A DNA stretch of 51,905 nt from a virus. Both the position numbers and the translations under genes were made by a program. Below, one piece after another: positions 1-7,467 of this stretch (position 1 is its first letter; every line of letters begins with the position of its first letter). The notes beneath the pieces are model-generated. The model saw only the letters and a program-made list of their open reading frames with translations. It ran no database searches and had not been told where the DNA came from. The stretch lies in IMG/VR virus record IMGVR_UViG_3300021142_000042, positions 1-51,905 of that record. One strand, written 5' to 3'.

Positions 1-86
1 GCGCCGTGAGCCCCATGCAGCCGTCGAGGTAGATGGAGCCGCCGACGCTCAGGCCATCGGGCAGCGCCGTGAGCCCCGTGCAGCCG
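1..86. repeat. Terminal direct repeat, left copy
   Basis: These 86 bases are identical to 51820-51905, including the variant CCCCATGCAG within an array otherwise reading CCCCGTGCAG. This is most simply an assembly overlap of a circular or circularly permuted genome. A short true terminal redundancy cannot be excluded. Confidence 0.9.
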
Positions 87-376
87 TCGAGGTAGATGGA
101 GCCGCCGACGCTCAGGCCATCGGGCAGCGCCGTGAGCCCCGTGCAGCCGTTGAGGCAGAGGTAGCCGCCGACGCTCAGGCCATCGGGCAGCGCCGTGAGC
201 CCCGTGCAGCCGGCGAGGTAGAGGGGGCCGCCGACGCTCAGGCCATCGGGCAGCGCCGTGAGCTCCGTGCAGCCGTTGAGGCAGAGGTAGCCATCAACTT
301 TGCACCCAGTCATCGTCGCGAACTTTGCGAACGAGACTCGCTTGCCGTTGATCATCACAGTCTTTTTCGTAGCCAT
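1..376 (-). CDS. Leucine-rich-type 21-residue repeat protein, N-terminal part (joins 51716..51819)
   Basis: On the circularised genome this gene is 159 aa, reading 376 to 1 and then 51819 to 51716. The start at 376 follows a GAGAGGGTG ribosome-binding site. After about 28 residues come five 21-aa repeats, each built around GC-x-G-LT-ALPDGLSVGG with a short SIYLDG, YLCLNG or PLYLAG strand, plus a degenerate sixth unit. At DNA level these are 63-bp tandem repeats. The regular Leu/Ile and Gly-Cys spacing suggests a leucine-rich-repeat-like solenoid, usually a protein-binding surface; the target is unknown. It is last in the leftward chain after the SMC-like ATPase. The assembler ended both contig ends in this repeat, so the true copy number may be larger. 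Confidence 0.85.
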   Translation of the reverse strand, partial: MATKKTVMINGKRVSFAKFATMTGCKVDGYLCLNGCTELTALPDGLSVGGPLYLAGCTGLTALPDGLSVGGYLCLNGCTGLTALPDGLSVGGSIYLDGCTGLTALPDGLSVGGSIYLDGCMGLTA

Positions 377-444
377 CACACCCTCTCGCGCTTCTCGCGC
401 TCTGTCGTTGGTCGCGCGTCCACCTTTCAAGGCGGCAGGGCTTG

Positions 445-458
445 AACCCGCGCGGGTT
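445..458. other. Perfect 14-bp palindrome between genes
   Basis: AACCCGCGCGGGTT lies just after the stop codon of the SMC-like ATPase gene and before the repeat-protein gene in the leftward operon. It could form a short hairpin or bind a dimeric protein. There is no T-run, so it is not a clear terminator. Confidence 0.4.
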
Positions 459-462
459 GGCG

Positions 463-1908
463 CTAAATCAGCGCGGCTTGCACCGGCTTGGCGCGCACGC
501 GGCCATCGTCGATGATCACCGCGCCTTCGTCGCCGTCGCCCACGCGCTCAATCCAGAGTTGCGTTCCGGACGCCTCTGCCATCTCCGCCACCATCGCCAT
601 GCTGCGGCGGTCCAAGAGCGAGGCGTCACGCACCAGGACAACCCGCAGTTGCGGATTCATCGCCTGCGCAATCGCCATGCTGACACGGATCTGCTCGGCT
701 TGGCTCGCCTGCGACAGCGGGATCGCGTAGAACGTCACTTCACCTTCGTCGCCGAATCCGAGTCCGGCGATCGGATACACAGCGGCAGCAATCCGCTTGA
801 CGCGCTCCGAATCGATGGTCGCGATTTCGTCGCTCATGGCCTTGTACTTGCTAGCGAGCGTGAGCAACTTGTCGTGCGCCGCCTTGCGCTGGGCATTGGC
901 GCGGACCTTGGCGTTCGTGGCGTCCACGTTCGCCGCCTTGGCGCGGATCGCTTCCACGTCCGGCAACTTCACGGCATCTGCGGCGCGCAGGTTCTCGGCG
1001 GCAGTGGCGCGGCTGGCTTTGGCTTTGGCATCGTTGTTGTCGATGCGCAGTTTCAGGTCCGCTTTTTTCGCCTCGCACTCGCCTTGAATCCGCGTCGCCT
1101 CTGCCAGTTTGCGCACCTTCAACTCGTCGATCTGGCGGTCAAACTCGGCATTGCTGCGCTCGATTTGCTTTGCCGTTTCGATGGCGTAGAGATCGGCGCG
1201 CCGTTCGCCAGCGCGCACATCGCAGGCGTCCGCTTCCGCTTCTAGCCGCTGCGCGTCTGCCCGCAGGTTGTCCACCGTGCGCGCCAACTCCGTCGCCTCG
1301 GTCAACTCCGTCAGCACTTCGCCCGCAGACAACTCCGCTTCTGGCACGTCCAGATGCTCTTGCGGCAACACCTTGCACGCACCGTCCTGTGCATCGCGGT
1401 CGCGGCCCGTCTGCAGCCGTTGCGCGTACAGCAGGGCGCGGCGCGAATCCAGGTCCGACACGTCGACCCCGACCAACCGCCGCAGCGTCTCCGCCTGCTC
1501 CTTCTCCGCCTGCTCCTTCTCCGCCAGCCGCGTGAACGCCAGCGGGTCAAACGACAGTTTGCCGATCCGCTCGTTCAACCACTCTTGCGGGCGCGGAACG
1601 ATCATGCCTTCGCGCGTCGTGACCTTGAGCGTGAAAACGTCGTCTCCACCTTCCTTGGCTGACTTTTTGACCTCGCTGGCGATCTTGAAATCGCCACAGT
1701 CAATGAACACTTCGCTCTTGTCGGCACCTTCGCGGATCGGCTTGGACGGCATAGCGCCTTTGCCACCAAACGCGCCGGCAATCGCATCCAGCACGCTCGA
1801 CTTGCCCTGCGCGTTGTCGCCGCCGAGGATCACGACGCTACCGTCCGGCTTGATTTCCGCACGCTCGATGCGCTTGAAGTTGTGGACGCTGAGAGAGAGA
1901 ACTTTCAT
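463..1908 (-). CDS. SMC/RecF-like AAA ATPase
   Basis: Predicted 481-aa ATPase of the SMC/RecF/Rad50 class. The N-terminus has the typical LSVHNFKRI start and a Walker A motif GGDNAQGKSS at residues 29-38. The middle (roughly 200-345) is an Ala/Glu/Arg-rich coiled coil. Near the C-terminus are an LSQAEQ-like ABC signature and the strand VVLVRDAS, which takes the Walker B/D-loop place but lacks the usual acidic pair. Such ATPases hold or process DNA ends in recombination. The gene follows recT and a PDDEXK exonuclease in the same leftward operon, which supports a role in phage recombination or end processing. The exact activity is inferred. Confidence 0.85.
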   Translation of the reverse strand: MKVLSLSVHNFKRIERAEIKPDGSVVILGGDNAQGKSSVLDAIAGAFGGKGAMPSKPIREGADKSEVFIDCGDFKIASEVKKSAKEGGDDVFTLKVTTREGMIVPRPQEWLNERIGKLSFDPLAFTRLAEKEQAEKEQAETLRRLVGVDVSDLDSRRALLYAQRLQTGRDRDAQDGACKVLPQEHLDVPEAELSAGEVLTELTEATELARTVDNLRADAQRLEAEADACDVRAGERRADLYAIETAKQIERSNAEFDRQIDELKVRKLAEATRIQGECEAKKADLKLRIDNNDAKAKASRATAAENLRAADAVKLPDVEAIRAKAANVDATNAKVRANAQRKAAHDKLLTLASKYKAMSDEIATIDSERVKRIAAAVYPIAGLGFGDEGEVTFYAIPLSQASQAEQIRVSMAIAQAMNPQLRVVLVRDASLLDRRSMAMVAEMAEASGTQLWIERVGDGDEGAVIIDDGRVRAKPVQAALI

Positions 1909-1941
1909 GATTGCACCGTGTTTGCCTTGCGGCGGTTAGAG

Positions 1942-2913
1942 TTACAGGGGCTTGTCGTCTTCGGAGCACACCTTGCACACCGCGGATTTCGTGTCGGACC
2001 ATGTGAACGGCTTGGCGCACTGGACGCAGATAGCCGGCGCGCGCCCCGCCAGAACGTCAGCGCTGGGCTGTGCCGCGTCCCTCCCGTCGTCGCCGTGCAA
2101 CTCCGCGTCTTGGACCTGCGCGGCTTCTGCGGGCTTGGGGGTGCGCTTGGCCAGCCACTCGTCAAACTGCTTGCGCGGCGGCGTGCCAGCGGCCAGCCCG
2201 GTCAGCAGGTCGCGGCGCTGGGATTCGCTGCGGTCGCGCGGCAGCGTCTTTTTGTACGCGCCCAGCCACGCCTTCACGTCCTCGTATTTGCAGCCGAGTT
2301 CGGTCAACCGCGCCATGAACGCCTTGCGATCGTTGTCCAGCCACTCAGCCACAGGCAACGACTCGGCAATCAGCGCCACGGGCGCGGAGATCGGAGCGCC
2401 GCCGCCGTCCACTTCCGCGCCCAATTCCTCGGGCGTGTAGTGGATGCCGTTCAACGCCTCCTCGCAGGCCATGCGGGCACACTCGGTAATCGCGCGGCTC
2501 TTGAGCATCGACGCCGGGAAGTTTTTCCAGGTCGGGTTTCCGGTCAAGCCAGCCTGCCGCGCGCGGTCCATCGTCCACGTCGCCGTGAACTTGAACTCGG
2601 GATCGTCTGCGCGCACGATCTCCGCCATCGCGCTGTTGTCCGTCGCCGTCACGCGCAGTTTATGCCCCGCGCGCCGCACCAGCGCGGAGATCAGGTTGGC
2701 GCTGGCTGTGACTTTGCCCTTGATGACGTGGATCCCGTTGATCGCGGTAATCGGCGGGATTCCCAGCGCCTCGCCGAACTCGATCGCCCAGATCACATTG
2801 CCGGGGTTGCGCTTGAACGCGTCCGGCAGCAGGTCGGACTTCGCCAGCGTCTCCGCGTAGGCGAGTTTGGAAGCGAGCGCGTTGCCGCCGCCGATGGTTA
2901 TTTCGTTTGCCAT
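1942..2913 (-). CDS. recT: RecT-family single-strand annealing protein with C-terminal zinc motif
   Basis: Predicted 323-aa recombinase that would anneal complementary single strands during phage recombination. The core resembles RecT-family phage proteins: WAIEFGEALGIPP, then TAINGIHVIKGKVTASAN and the SMLKSRAITECARMAC segment. The last 30 residues add a likely zinc ribbon, CVQC with 13 or so residues to CKVC, which is not part of the minimal RecT fold. The start at 2913 follows a GGGGGA ribosome-binding site and lies just after the exonuclease stop; a longer in-frame start at 2928 would overlap that gene. Its neighbours are a PDDEXK exonuclease upstream and an SMC-like ATPase downstream. 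Confidence 0.85.
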   Translation of the reverse strand: MANEITIGGGNALASKLAYAETLAKSDLLPDAFKRNPGNVIWAIEFGEALGIPPITAINGIHVIKGKVTASANLISALVRRAGHKLRVTATDNSAMAEIVRADDPEFKFTATWTMDRARQAGLTGNPTWKNFPASMLKSRAITECARMACEEALNGIHYTPEELGAEVDGGGAPISAPVALIAESLPVAEWLDNDRKAFMARLTELGCKYEDVKAWLGAYKKTLPRDRSESQRRDLLTGLAAGTPPRKQFDEWLAKRTPKPAEAAQVQDAELHGDDGRDAAQPSADVLAGRAPAICVQCAKPFTWSDTKSAVCKVCSEDDKPL

Positions 2914-2915
2914 GG

Positions 2916-3776
2916 TCAGATCCCCCAAGTGGAAAGGCTGTCGGTTTCGTCATCGGCGGACACCGCGCCCCATTTGGGCAACGACGCGACGACAGTTTTC
3001 TGCGCAACACCAAGCCAACGGCCAGTCACCAGCGCGGCGGCGTAGCGTTTCAGCAGTTTGTCCGCGAGGTCATAGCCCGCCTGCATCATCGCGGCGTCGG
3101 CCTGAATCACCACCACGTCAAACGGTGCCGACGATTCGACAAACACCCAGCCGATCGCGTTCACGTCGATGCCGTTTTTCGCCAGCCCGCGCGTGTAGTA
3201 GCCGAGTTGGCCAAAGTAGGCACGGCGCGCGATTGCCATCACGCAGGCGTTGACGCTGAGGTCGGTCATGCTCGTGCCGATCGACTTGAGATCCCACAGC
3301 AGGCCCAATTTCGTGCAGATCGCATCGGCCTTCATCCGGCAGTCGATCTGCGTCACGACGCCAGCCGCTTCCACACTTTCAGACCAGAACGCCTCATGCT
3401 CGCGCAGATCGGCGGATTCCAGCCAAACGCGCGCGTCATCGTGGGCCAGTACGTTCTCGCGGATCGCCTCGCACGTCGCGATTTGCTGCGCCGTCAGGAC
3501 CAGCGCGTCAGGCGCAATGCCTGCGCGCCACGCCTTCGCCTCCTTGCCGGTGGACAGCGCGCCACCAGCGGTCACGAACGCCTCGGGCGCGGTGACAACG
3601 GACGCGACGAACCGCTCCGGTTCCAGAACGGCCAAGTGAATCGCCGTCCCCAACTCCATCGCCGCAGTCGCCGGTTTGTTGCCATCCACGATGACCTGGC
3701 GCAAGTGCGCGGCGGACGTGGCAGCGGCTTTGAGGCGGCTCCAGTTCATCGCCGGATGATCGTGATAGTTGCTCAT
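2916..3776 (-). CDS. PDDEXK-family exonuclease (RecE/exonuclease VIII-like)
   Basis: Predicted 286-aa nuclease that would resect double-stranded ends to feed the RecT-like annealing protein. Visible elements are GTAIH (43-47), an Asp in CRMKADA (about 151), DLKS (162-165) giving the D...(D/E)xK core, and QLGYY (190-194) matching the RecB-family QxxxY motif. This layout fits the exodeoxyribonuclease VIII-like PDDEXK family. Its start overlaps the preceding gene by ATGA, implying translational coupling, and recT starts two bases after its stop. Exonuclease plus annealing protein is a classical phage recombination pair. Confidence 0.85.
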   Translation of the reverse strand: MSNYHDHPAMNWSRLKAAATSAAHLRQVIVDGNKPATAAMELGTAIHLAVLEPERFVASVVTAPEAFVTAGGALSTGKEAKAWRAGIAPDALVLTAQQIATCEAIRENVLAHDDARVWLESADLREHEAFWSESVEAAGVVTQIDCRMKADAICTKLGLLWDLKSIGTSMTDLSVNACVMAIARRAYFGQLGYYTRGLAKNGIDVNAIGWVFVESSAPFDVVVIQADAAMMQAGYDLADKLLKRYAAALVTGRWLGVAQKTVVASLPKWGAVSADDETDSLSTWGI

Positions 3777-4078
3777 TTCCCCACCTCATCCATCGTCAAA
3801 GTCCGCTTATGCGAATCCCGCCACTTGCGCCCCGCCGCGTCCAGCGACGGAAACTCAGCCACCGCGCGAGCCTTGGCCACGCGGAACCGCAGCGCCGTGC
3901 GCTTGATGCCGAAGTGCGCCGCGATGGTGTCCAGCGTTCCCGCCGTCGCAGCCGTCTCCGTCCAAACTTCCTGCAAGCGCAGGCCGTCCGCGGTCAGCTT
4001 GCCGTTCTCGACCATGTGAACCGGCGATTGCTTGTTTTTCACGCGGTCCCCCTTCCGTTGTTTCTTCTGCTTTGCCAT
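3773..4078 (-). CDS. Small basic helix-turn-helix-like protein
   Basis: 101-aa protein with a Lys/Arg-rich N-terminus (MAKQKKQRKGDRVKNK) and a central segment TLDTIAAHFGIKRTALRFRVAKARA that reads like a helix-turn-helix. It may be a DNA-binding regulator or an accessory factor of the recombination genes it precedes. The start at 4078 was chosen because it follows GGAG and lies downstream of the promoter at 4113-4141. The upstream in-frame ATG at 4111 is essentially next to the -10 and would not be in the transcript. It overlaps the exonuclease start by ATGA. Confidence 0.7.
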   Translation of the reverse strand: MAKQKKQRKGDRVKNKQSPVHMVENGKLTADGLRLQEVWTETAATAGTLDTIAAHFGIKRTALRFRVAKARAVAEFPSLDAAGRKWRDSHKRTLTMDEVGK

Positions 4079-4112
4079 TGTCTTTGCTCCGTTTGCGTTT
4101 GCCGCTGTCATG

Positions 4113-4141
4113 ATGTTAGTAGCGTTGGAATCTGCTGTCAA
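4113..4141 (-). promoter_or_regulatory. Leftward sigma70-type promoter with operator-like repeats
   Basis: On the minus strand: TTGACA (4136-4141), 17-bp spacer, TAACAT (4113-4118). CATCATG words sit beside both boxes, giving AGCATCATGCT just upstream of the -35, a near-palindrome. The same arrangement recurs at 9325-9352. It would drive the helix-turn-helix protein, exonuclease, RecT and ATPase genes. The shared words suggest binding sites for a common regulator. Confidence 0.75.
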
Positions 4142-4149
4142 GCATGATG

Positions 4150-4971
4150 CTAAGTGGCATCGAACAAATCGACCTGCATGCCAATTGTAGGCGGAACGAA
4201 AAGCCCGGCCTGCCGCGGCTTCTGCATCCGCCTGACCGATTCGTCGTAGGCTTCCTGCCGGATCTCGCTGCCGATGAACTTGCGCCCCTCGCGGATCGCG
4301 GCGATGCCTGTGCTGCACCAGCCCATACACGGATCGGCTATCGTGTCACCCGGTCGGCTGTAGTCGCGGATCAACTGACGCAAAAGCCAAACAGGCTTGC
4401 CGCCGATTTCGCGCTTTTCTTCCGCCTCGTCCAAACCTTTCGGCATGACATAGCCGCCCGGCAACGCGCCCCACTTGCTGTACGGCTCGCGTCGCGGACG
4501 GGCGACGACGATCCACACGGACCATTGTGCGGGGCCGTCGCCAGTCATGCGGACGCGACTACCAGGCTCAAGAAATGCCAGCGGCGAAAAGACGTAGCGC
4601 CCGCGCTGATCGAGCGCTTCCGCCCAATCCGTCGACAGCAAGTGATCGGTCAGAATGACGATCCAGCCGTCGCAACGCTCCGCCCAAAAGTCGCAGAAGC
4701 CGTCGACCTCGGATCTGCCCCATGCGTCGTAAGTCAGCGACCGACGATGCGCAACGCCAGCCTCGGCTTTGCGGCGGGCGTAGGCGCGATCCTTTTCCTG
4801 TCCGCCCGCGTAGTCTGCGCTCGGAATTGCCGATCCTGAATCGTGCCCCACATGCGTTCGCGCGGAATACGGCGGATCGCAGATCACAGCGGACACGCGC
4901 TCACCCGCCAGCGCCGTCGCGTAGTCGCCGTGGTGCAGCGTCCAGTCAGCCCCGGTGGCGATGCGGCTCAT
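4150..4971 (-). CDS. DNA methyltransferase (DPPY type)
   Basis: 273-aa protein with the catalytic motif DPPY at residues 32-35, preceded by AVIC, and a C-terminal motif I-like segment DPCMGWCSTG at 213-222 followed by FIGSEI. The order (DPPY first, AdoMet motif last) fits beta-class N6-adenine or N4-cytosine DNA methyltransferases. Motif I is unusual: the common DPFxGxGTT is altered to DPCMGWCST. No restriction endonuclease is adjacent, so it is probably an orphan enzyme protecting phage DNA from host restriction. The start at 4971 overlaps the upstream small gene by ATGA; a longer start at 5013 is possible. Confidence 0.8.
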   Translation of the reverse strand: MSRIATGADWTLHHGDYATALAGERVSAVICDPPYSARTHVGHDSGSAIPSADYAGGQEKDRAYARRKAEAGVAHRRSLTYDAWGRSEVDGFCDFWAERCDGWIVILTDHLLSTDWAEALDQRGRYVFSPLAFLEPGSRVRMTGDGPAQWSVWIVVARPRREPYSKWGALPGGYVMPKGLDEAEEKREIGGKPVWLLRQLIRDYSRPGDTIADPCMGWCSTGIAAIREGRKFIGSEIRQEAYDESVRRMQKPRQAGLFVPPTIGMQVDLFDAT

Positions 4972-5102
4972 TTCGACCTCGCAGGACACTTCTCGCCGAC
5001 AAGCCGCGCCCAATCCACGACGCAGCCGCAGAGGCGGCAGATCGCGGGGATGTGGCTGGACGGGTGATGCGATGGAAGGTGTGATTTTGGCGGGTGTTTC
5101 AT
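4968..5102 (-). CDS. Small Cys/His-rich protein
   Basis: 44-aa protein coupled on both sides by ATGA overlaps, which is the main evidence that it is real. It has a His/Pro-rich N-terminus followed by CRLCGC and a later Cys, a plausible single zinc site. Function unknown. Confidence 0.6.
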   Translation of the reverse strand: MKHPPKSHLPSHHPSSHIPAICRLCGCVVDWARLVGEKCPARSK

Positions 5103-5485
5103 TTCACACCCCGCCGCGTCGCTTCCGCCTCGCACCACGCGGCAAACACGCGCCACCCGTCATCGTCGCACTTCCAGCCAACCCAAAACCGCGAGTCGCT
5201 TTCGCGGACCGGCTCGCCAGTGCGGACGAACTCGGCTTGCCGCGCGTCGTCGTGGCGCTGCAATTCCTCGCTGACCTCGCGACCGATCTGCGCGAGCTGA
5301 TGCGGCGTCAGCGCCTCCGAGTAGCGGCGCACGGCGTCCTGAGCGTTACCAGGTGCGGCGGTCATCCTGCCCAAACTGTAGCGCACGGATTGCAGCAGCA
5401 GCGGCCACGCGTCGTAGTGCGACACGGCGATCTGGCCGTCGATGGCGACATAGCGCCGCCCGCGTTTCTCGAAAATCTGGGTCAT
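5099..5485 (-). CDS. Unknown protein
   Basis: 128-aa soluble protein beginning MTQIFEKRGRRYVAIDG and ending with a Trp-rich stretch (FWVGWKCDDDGWRVFAAWC). The start at 5485 was chosen because it overlaps the upstream stop by ATGA, the pattern used throughout this operon; the frame is open further upstream. No family recognised. Confidence 0.65.
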   Translation of the reverse strand: MTQIFEKRGRRYVAIDGQIAVSHYDAWPLLLQSVRYSLGRMTAAPGNAQDAVRRYSEALTPHQLAQIGREVSEELQRHDDARQAEFVRTGEPVRESDSRFWVGWKCDDDGWRVFAAWCEAEATRRGVK

Positions 5486-5811
5486 TTCTCCACCTTCACG
5501 CCGTCGCGGGTGAACTCGCACTGCATCGTATCCGCAAAATTCGCGCGGTCCTGTTGCGGCGGGGCGGAAAGGTCGCGCAGGATCGCCGCGCACAACTCTC
5601 GCCCGCCTTGCTTTTCTGCCTGCGATCCTCGCGCGTATTCCGGCACGAAAACGACCGGCGTGGATGCGATGACCTCTTGGCAACACGTCCGCACAAATCG
5701 GACCATTCGCCGCATCGCGTCCCGCTCCGCCGTCACCGCCCGCAGTTCCACCCTGAGCGATTCCACTTCGCTTTCGCGCATCGCCGCCGCTGTCGTGTTC
5801 GTGTCGTTCAT
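5482..5811 (-). CDS. Unknown protein with N-terminal coiled coil
   Basis: 109-aa protein. Residues about 10-45 are rich in Glu, Arg and Leu in a heptad-like pattern (ESEVESLRVELRAVTAERDAM), suggesting a coiled coil. The start is set by ATGA overlap with the DnaQ-like exonuclease gene upstream. No family recognised. Confidence 0.65.
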   Translation of the reverse strand: MNDTNTTAAAMRESEVESLRVELRAVTAERDAMRRMVRFVRTCCQEVIASTPVVFVPEYARGSQAEKQGGRELCAAILRDLSAPPQQDRANFADTMQCEFTRDGVKVEK

Positions 5812-6404
5812 CGGTTTGCCTTCTGCCAAGCCAACTGCTTTGCGCGCACGTCCGTTTCGTTGTCTGGCAGCCACTTGGTCAGCGCGTACAGCAATCGCCC
5901 GCTCGCCTCGGCATCGTTGGCGGCATCGTGCGCCGCGCCGTCGAACTCGATCCCGATCTTCTCGCACAGGTCGGTCAGGCGGTAGCCGCGCTCATACTTG
6001 CCGACGCCACGGATCGCCTTTGCCAGCGCCAGCGAGCACAGCCAATCGCCAGCGATCCACTGCGCAACCGAGCCGTCGCGCACCAGTTCCGCCATCAGAA
6101 ACGGCTGGTCAAACTGCGCGTTGTGGGCACACAGCAGCGCGCTTTGCACCGGCAGCCCGTCGCAGAGGCGCGAGAATGCAGCGCCAAACCGCAGCGCGTC
6201 CGACACCGCGTCATCGCCGATGCCGTGAATCGCTGTCGTCTCCGCGGGGATCGGGATTCCAGGATTCACGAGGATCGCGCGCTTGGCCAGCAACTCGCCG
6301 CCGCGGAAGTGCGCAAGGCCAAGTTGTACCACGCGATCCCGCGTCGGGCTAAGCCCTGTCGTTTCGGTGTCCAACACAATCAGGTCACGTTCATCGAGCC
6401 ACAT
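5808..6404 (-). CDS. DnaQ-like 3'-5' exonuclease (DEDDh)
   Basis: 198-aa exonuclease of the RNase H-fold DEDDh group (DNA polymerase III epsilon/oligoribonuclease-like). Motif Exo I is LDTETTG (about 11-17), Exo II is HNAQFDQ (94-100), and Exo III is HDAANDAEA (159-167) with its conserved His. These residues coordinate two metals to remove 3' nucleotides. With no phage polymerase present it could proofread or trim for the host polymerase, act in recombination, or degrade host nucleic acid. The start at 6404 follows a GGTGAG-type ribosome-binding site and overlaps the upstream gene by 14 bp. Confidence 0.85.
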   Translation of the reverse strand: MWLDERDLIVLDTETTGLSPTRDRVVQLGLAHFRGGELLAKRAILVNPGIPIPAETTAIHGIGDDAVSDALRFGAAFSRLCDGLPVQSALLCAHNAQFDQPFLMAELVRDGSVAQWIAGDWLCSLALAKAIRGVGKYERGYRLTDLCEKIGIEFDGAAHDAANDAEASGRLLYALTKWLPDNETDVRAKQLAWQKANR

Positions 6405-6720
6405 TCTCACCTTCCCGCGCCGCAGCGCCCAAATCGTCACAACCCGCGAGCGCGACCAGTTCCGCAAGCTCGCGCTGCATCCGCAGGTTTTCCGCCCGCA
6501 GCAACTCCAGGTTCCCAGCCATCTCCGCGACCATCAGCCTAAGCGTCGCGTCCGGCGCTTTCGCTACCTTCCACGCCTGATTCGCGTCGCGCCGGTACAC
6601 GTTCGCCTCGCTTCGGATGCGCTCACGCTCGTACTCGGATTGAGCCACGGCAGCACGCAGCAGTTCGCACGACGGGCAATCGCTTTCGTTGCGCAGGCGT
6701 TGGGTTTCGAGGTCGGTCAC
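6391..6720 (-). CDS. Unknown coiled-coil protein
   Basis: 109-aa protein with an N-terminal CPSC pair and long Glu/Arg/Leu-rich helices (ELLRAENLRMQRELAELVAL). Probably a small coiled-coil protein; function unknown. Its start overlaps the upstream gene stop by ATGA. Confidence 0.65.
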   Translation of the reverse strand: MTDLETQRLRNESDCPSCELLRAAVAQSEYERERIRSEANVYRRDANQAWKVAKAPDATLRLMVAEMAGNLELLRAENLRMQRELAELVALAGCDDLGAAAREGENVAR

Positions 6721-6908
6721 GTCACACCATCCAGCGTTTCCGCATCCAGCATAGCCACATCAAATCCAAGCTCCGGCGGGTCAACGTACTGCACGAACGG
6801 CCCCAGCGCGTAGCACGGCGGCGATTCGTTACTGCCACGGCGGTCAAGCCCATCGCGCTGGACGTGGGCGGCTCCGCACTTGCGGCAGGGTGTGTAATCC
6901 CAACTCAT
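6717..6908 (-). CDS. Small protein with CxxC motif
   Basis: 63-aa protein starting MSWDYTPCRKCGAAH, with one CxxC pair and a later Cys. The start at 6908 is fixed by ATGA overlap with the upstream gene. Possibly a small metal-binding protein; function unknown. Confidence 0.6.
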   Translation of the reverse strand: MSWDYTPCRKCGAAHVQRDGLDRRGSNESPPCYALGPFVQYVDPPELGFDVAMLDAETLDGVT

Positions 6909-7135
6909 CGCGACCACCTTGCCGCGCTGCGGATCTCCGCGTCGCGCTCGCCGTCGGACAGCGACTCCCAACGCGCAACCGCCCGCTCTTCGTCCGCCTC
7001 ACGCTTCAGTTCGTCGCAATCGCAACCGCCATCAAGCCAGAAGGCGCACGCGTCAACGTGCTCGTCATCGTCAGGCGGCTCCATGTCAGGCCCACCGCGC
7101 ATCGCTGCGGGGCTTCCCAACTTGTGCGCGCTCAT
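6905..7135 (-). CDS. Small acidic protein
   Basis: 76-aa protein, strongly acidic (PPDDDEHVDAC, GGCDCDELKREADEE), linked to both neighbours by ATGA overlaps. No family recognised. Confidence 0.6.
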   Translation of the reverse strand: MSAHKLGSPAAMRGGPDMEPPDDDEHVDACAFWLDGGCDCDELKREADEERAVARWESLSDGERDAEIRSAARWSR

Positions 7136-7467
7136 GGCTTTCCGCCAATGTCGCCGTACCGGCTCGGCATCACGTCGCGGGCAAGCTGCTCACCGATGCT
7201 CGGCGCAGCCCCGTCCATCGCGATGAAGCGGTCGATCTTCGCGTCCAGCGCAAGCACGTCAGCGCAGATGTGCTCAGCCAGTCGCTTGGCCTGGTCCTCG
7301 CTGGCCACGTGCTTGTGCGAGAAGTGGACTTGAAAGCCGGGGACGACCGTGCCGAACGTGGCGTCGGTATGCGGATGCAACACGGAAAAGCGCGGCGCGA
7401 GGTAGTCATCTTCCTTGGCGTTCGCCGTCTCGTGCCAGTCGTTGCGGGTCCAGTTCAGGTTGCTCAT
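7132..7467 (-). CDS. Unknown protein
   Basis: 111-aa soluble protein beginning [20 protein letters not shown]. No catalytic motif or membrane segment is visible. Both ends overlap neighbouring genes by ATGA. Confidence 0.65.
   Translation of the reverse strand: MSNLNWTRNDWHETANAKEDDYLAPRFSVLHPHTDATFGTVVPGFQVHFSHKHVASEDQAKRLAEHICADVLALDAKIDRFIAMDGAAPSIGEQLARDVMPSRYGDIGGKP

Noticed and set aside
1-376. Diversity-generating retroelement target suspected for the repeat gene
   Set aside because: No reverse transcriptase or template repeat is present, and unit differences are not concentrated at adenines.
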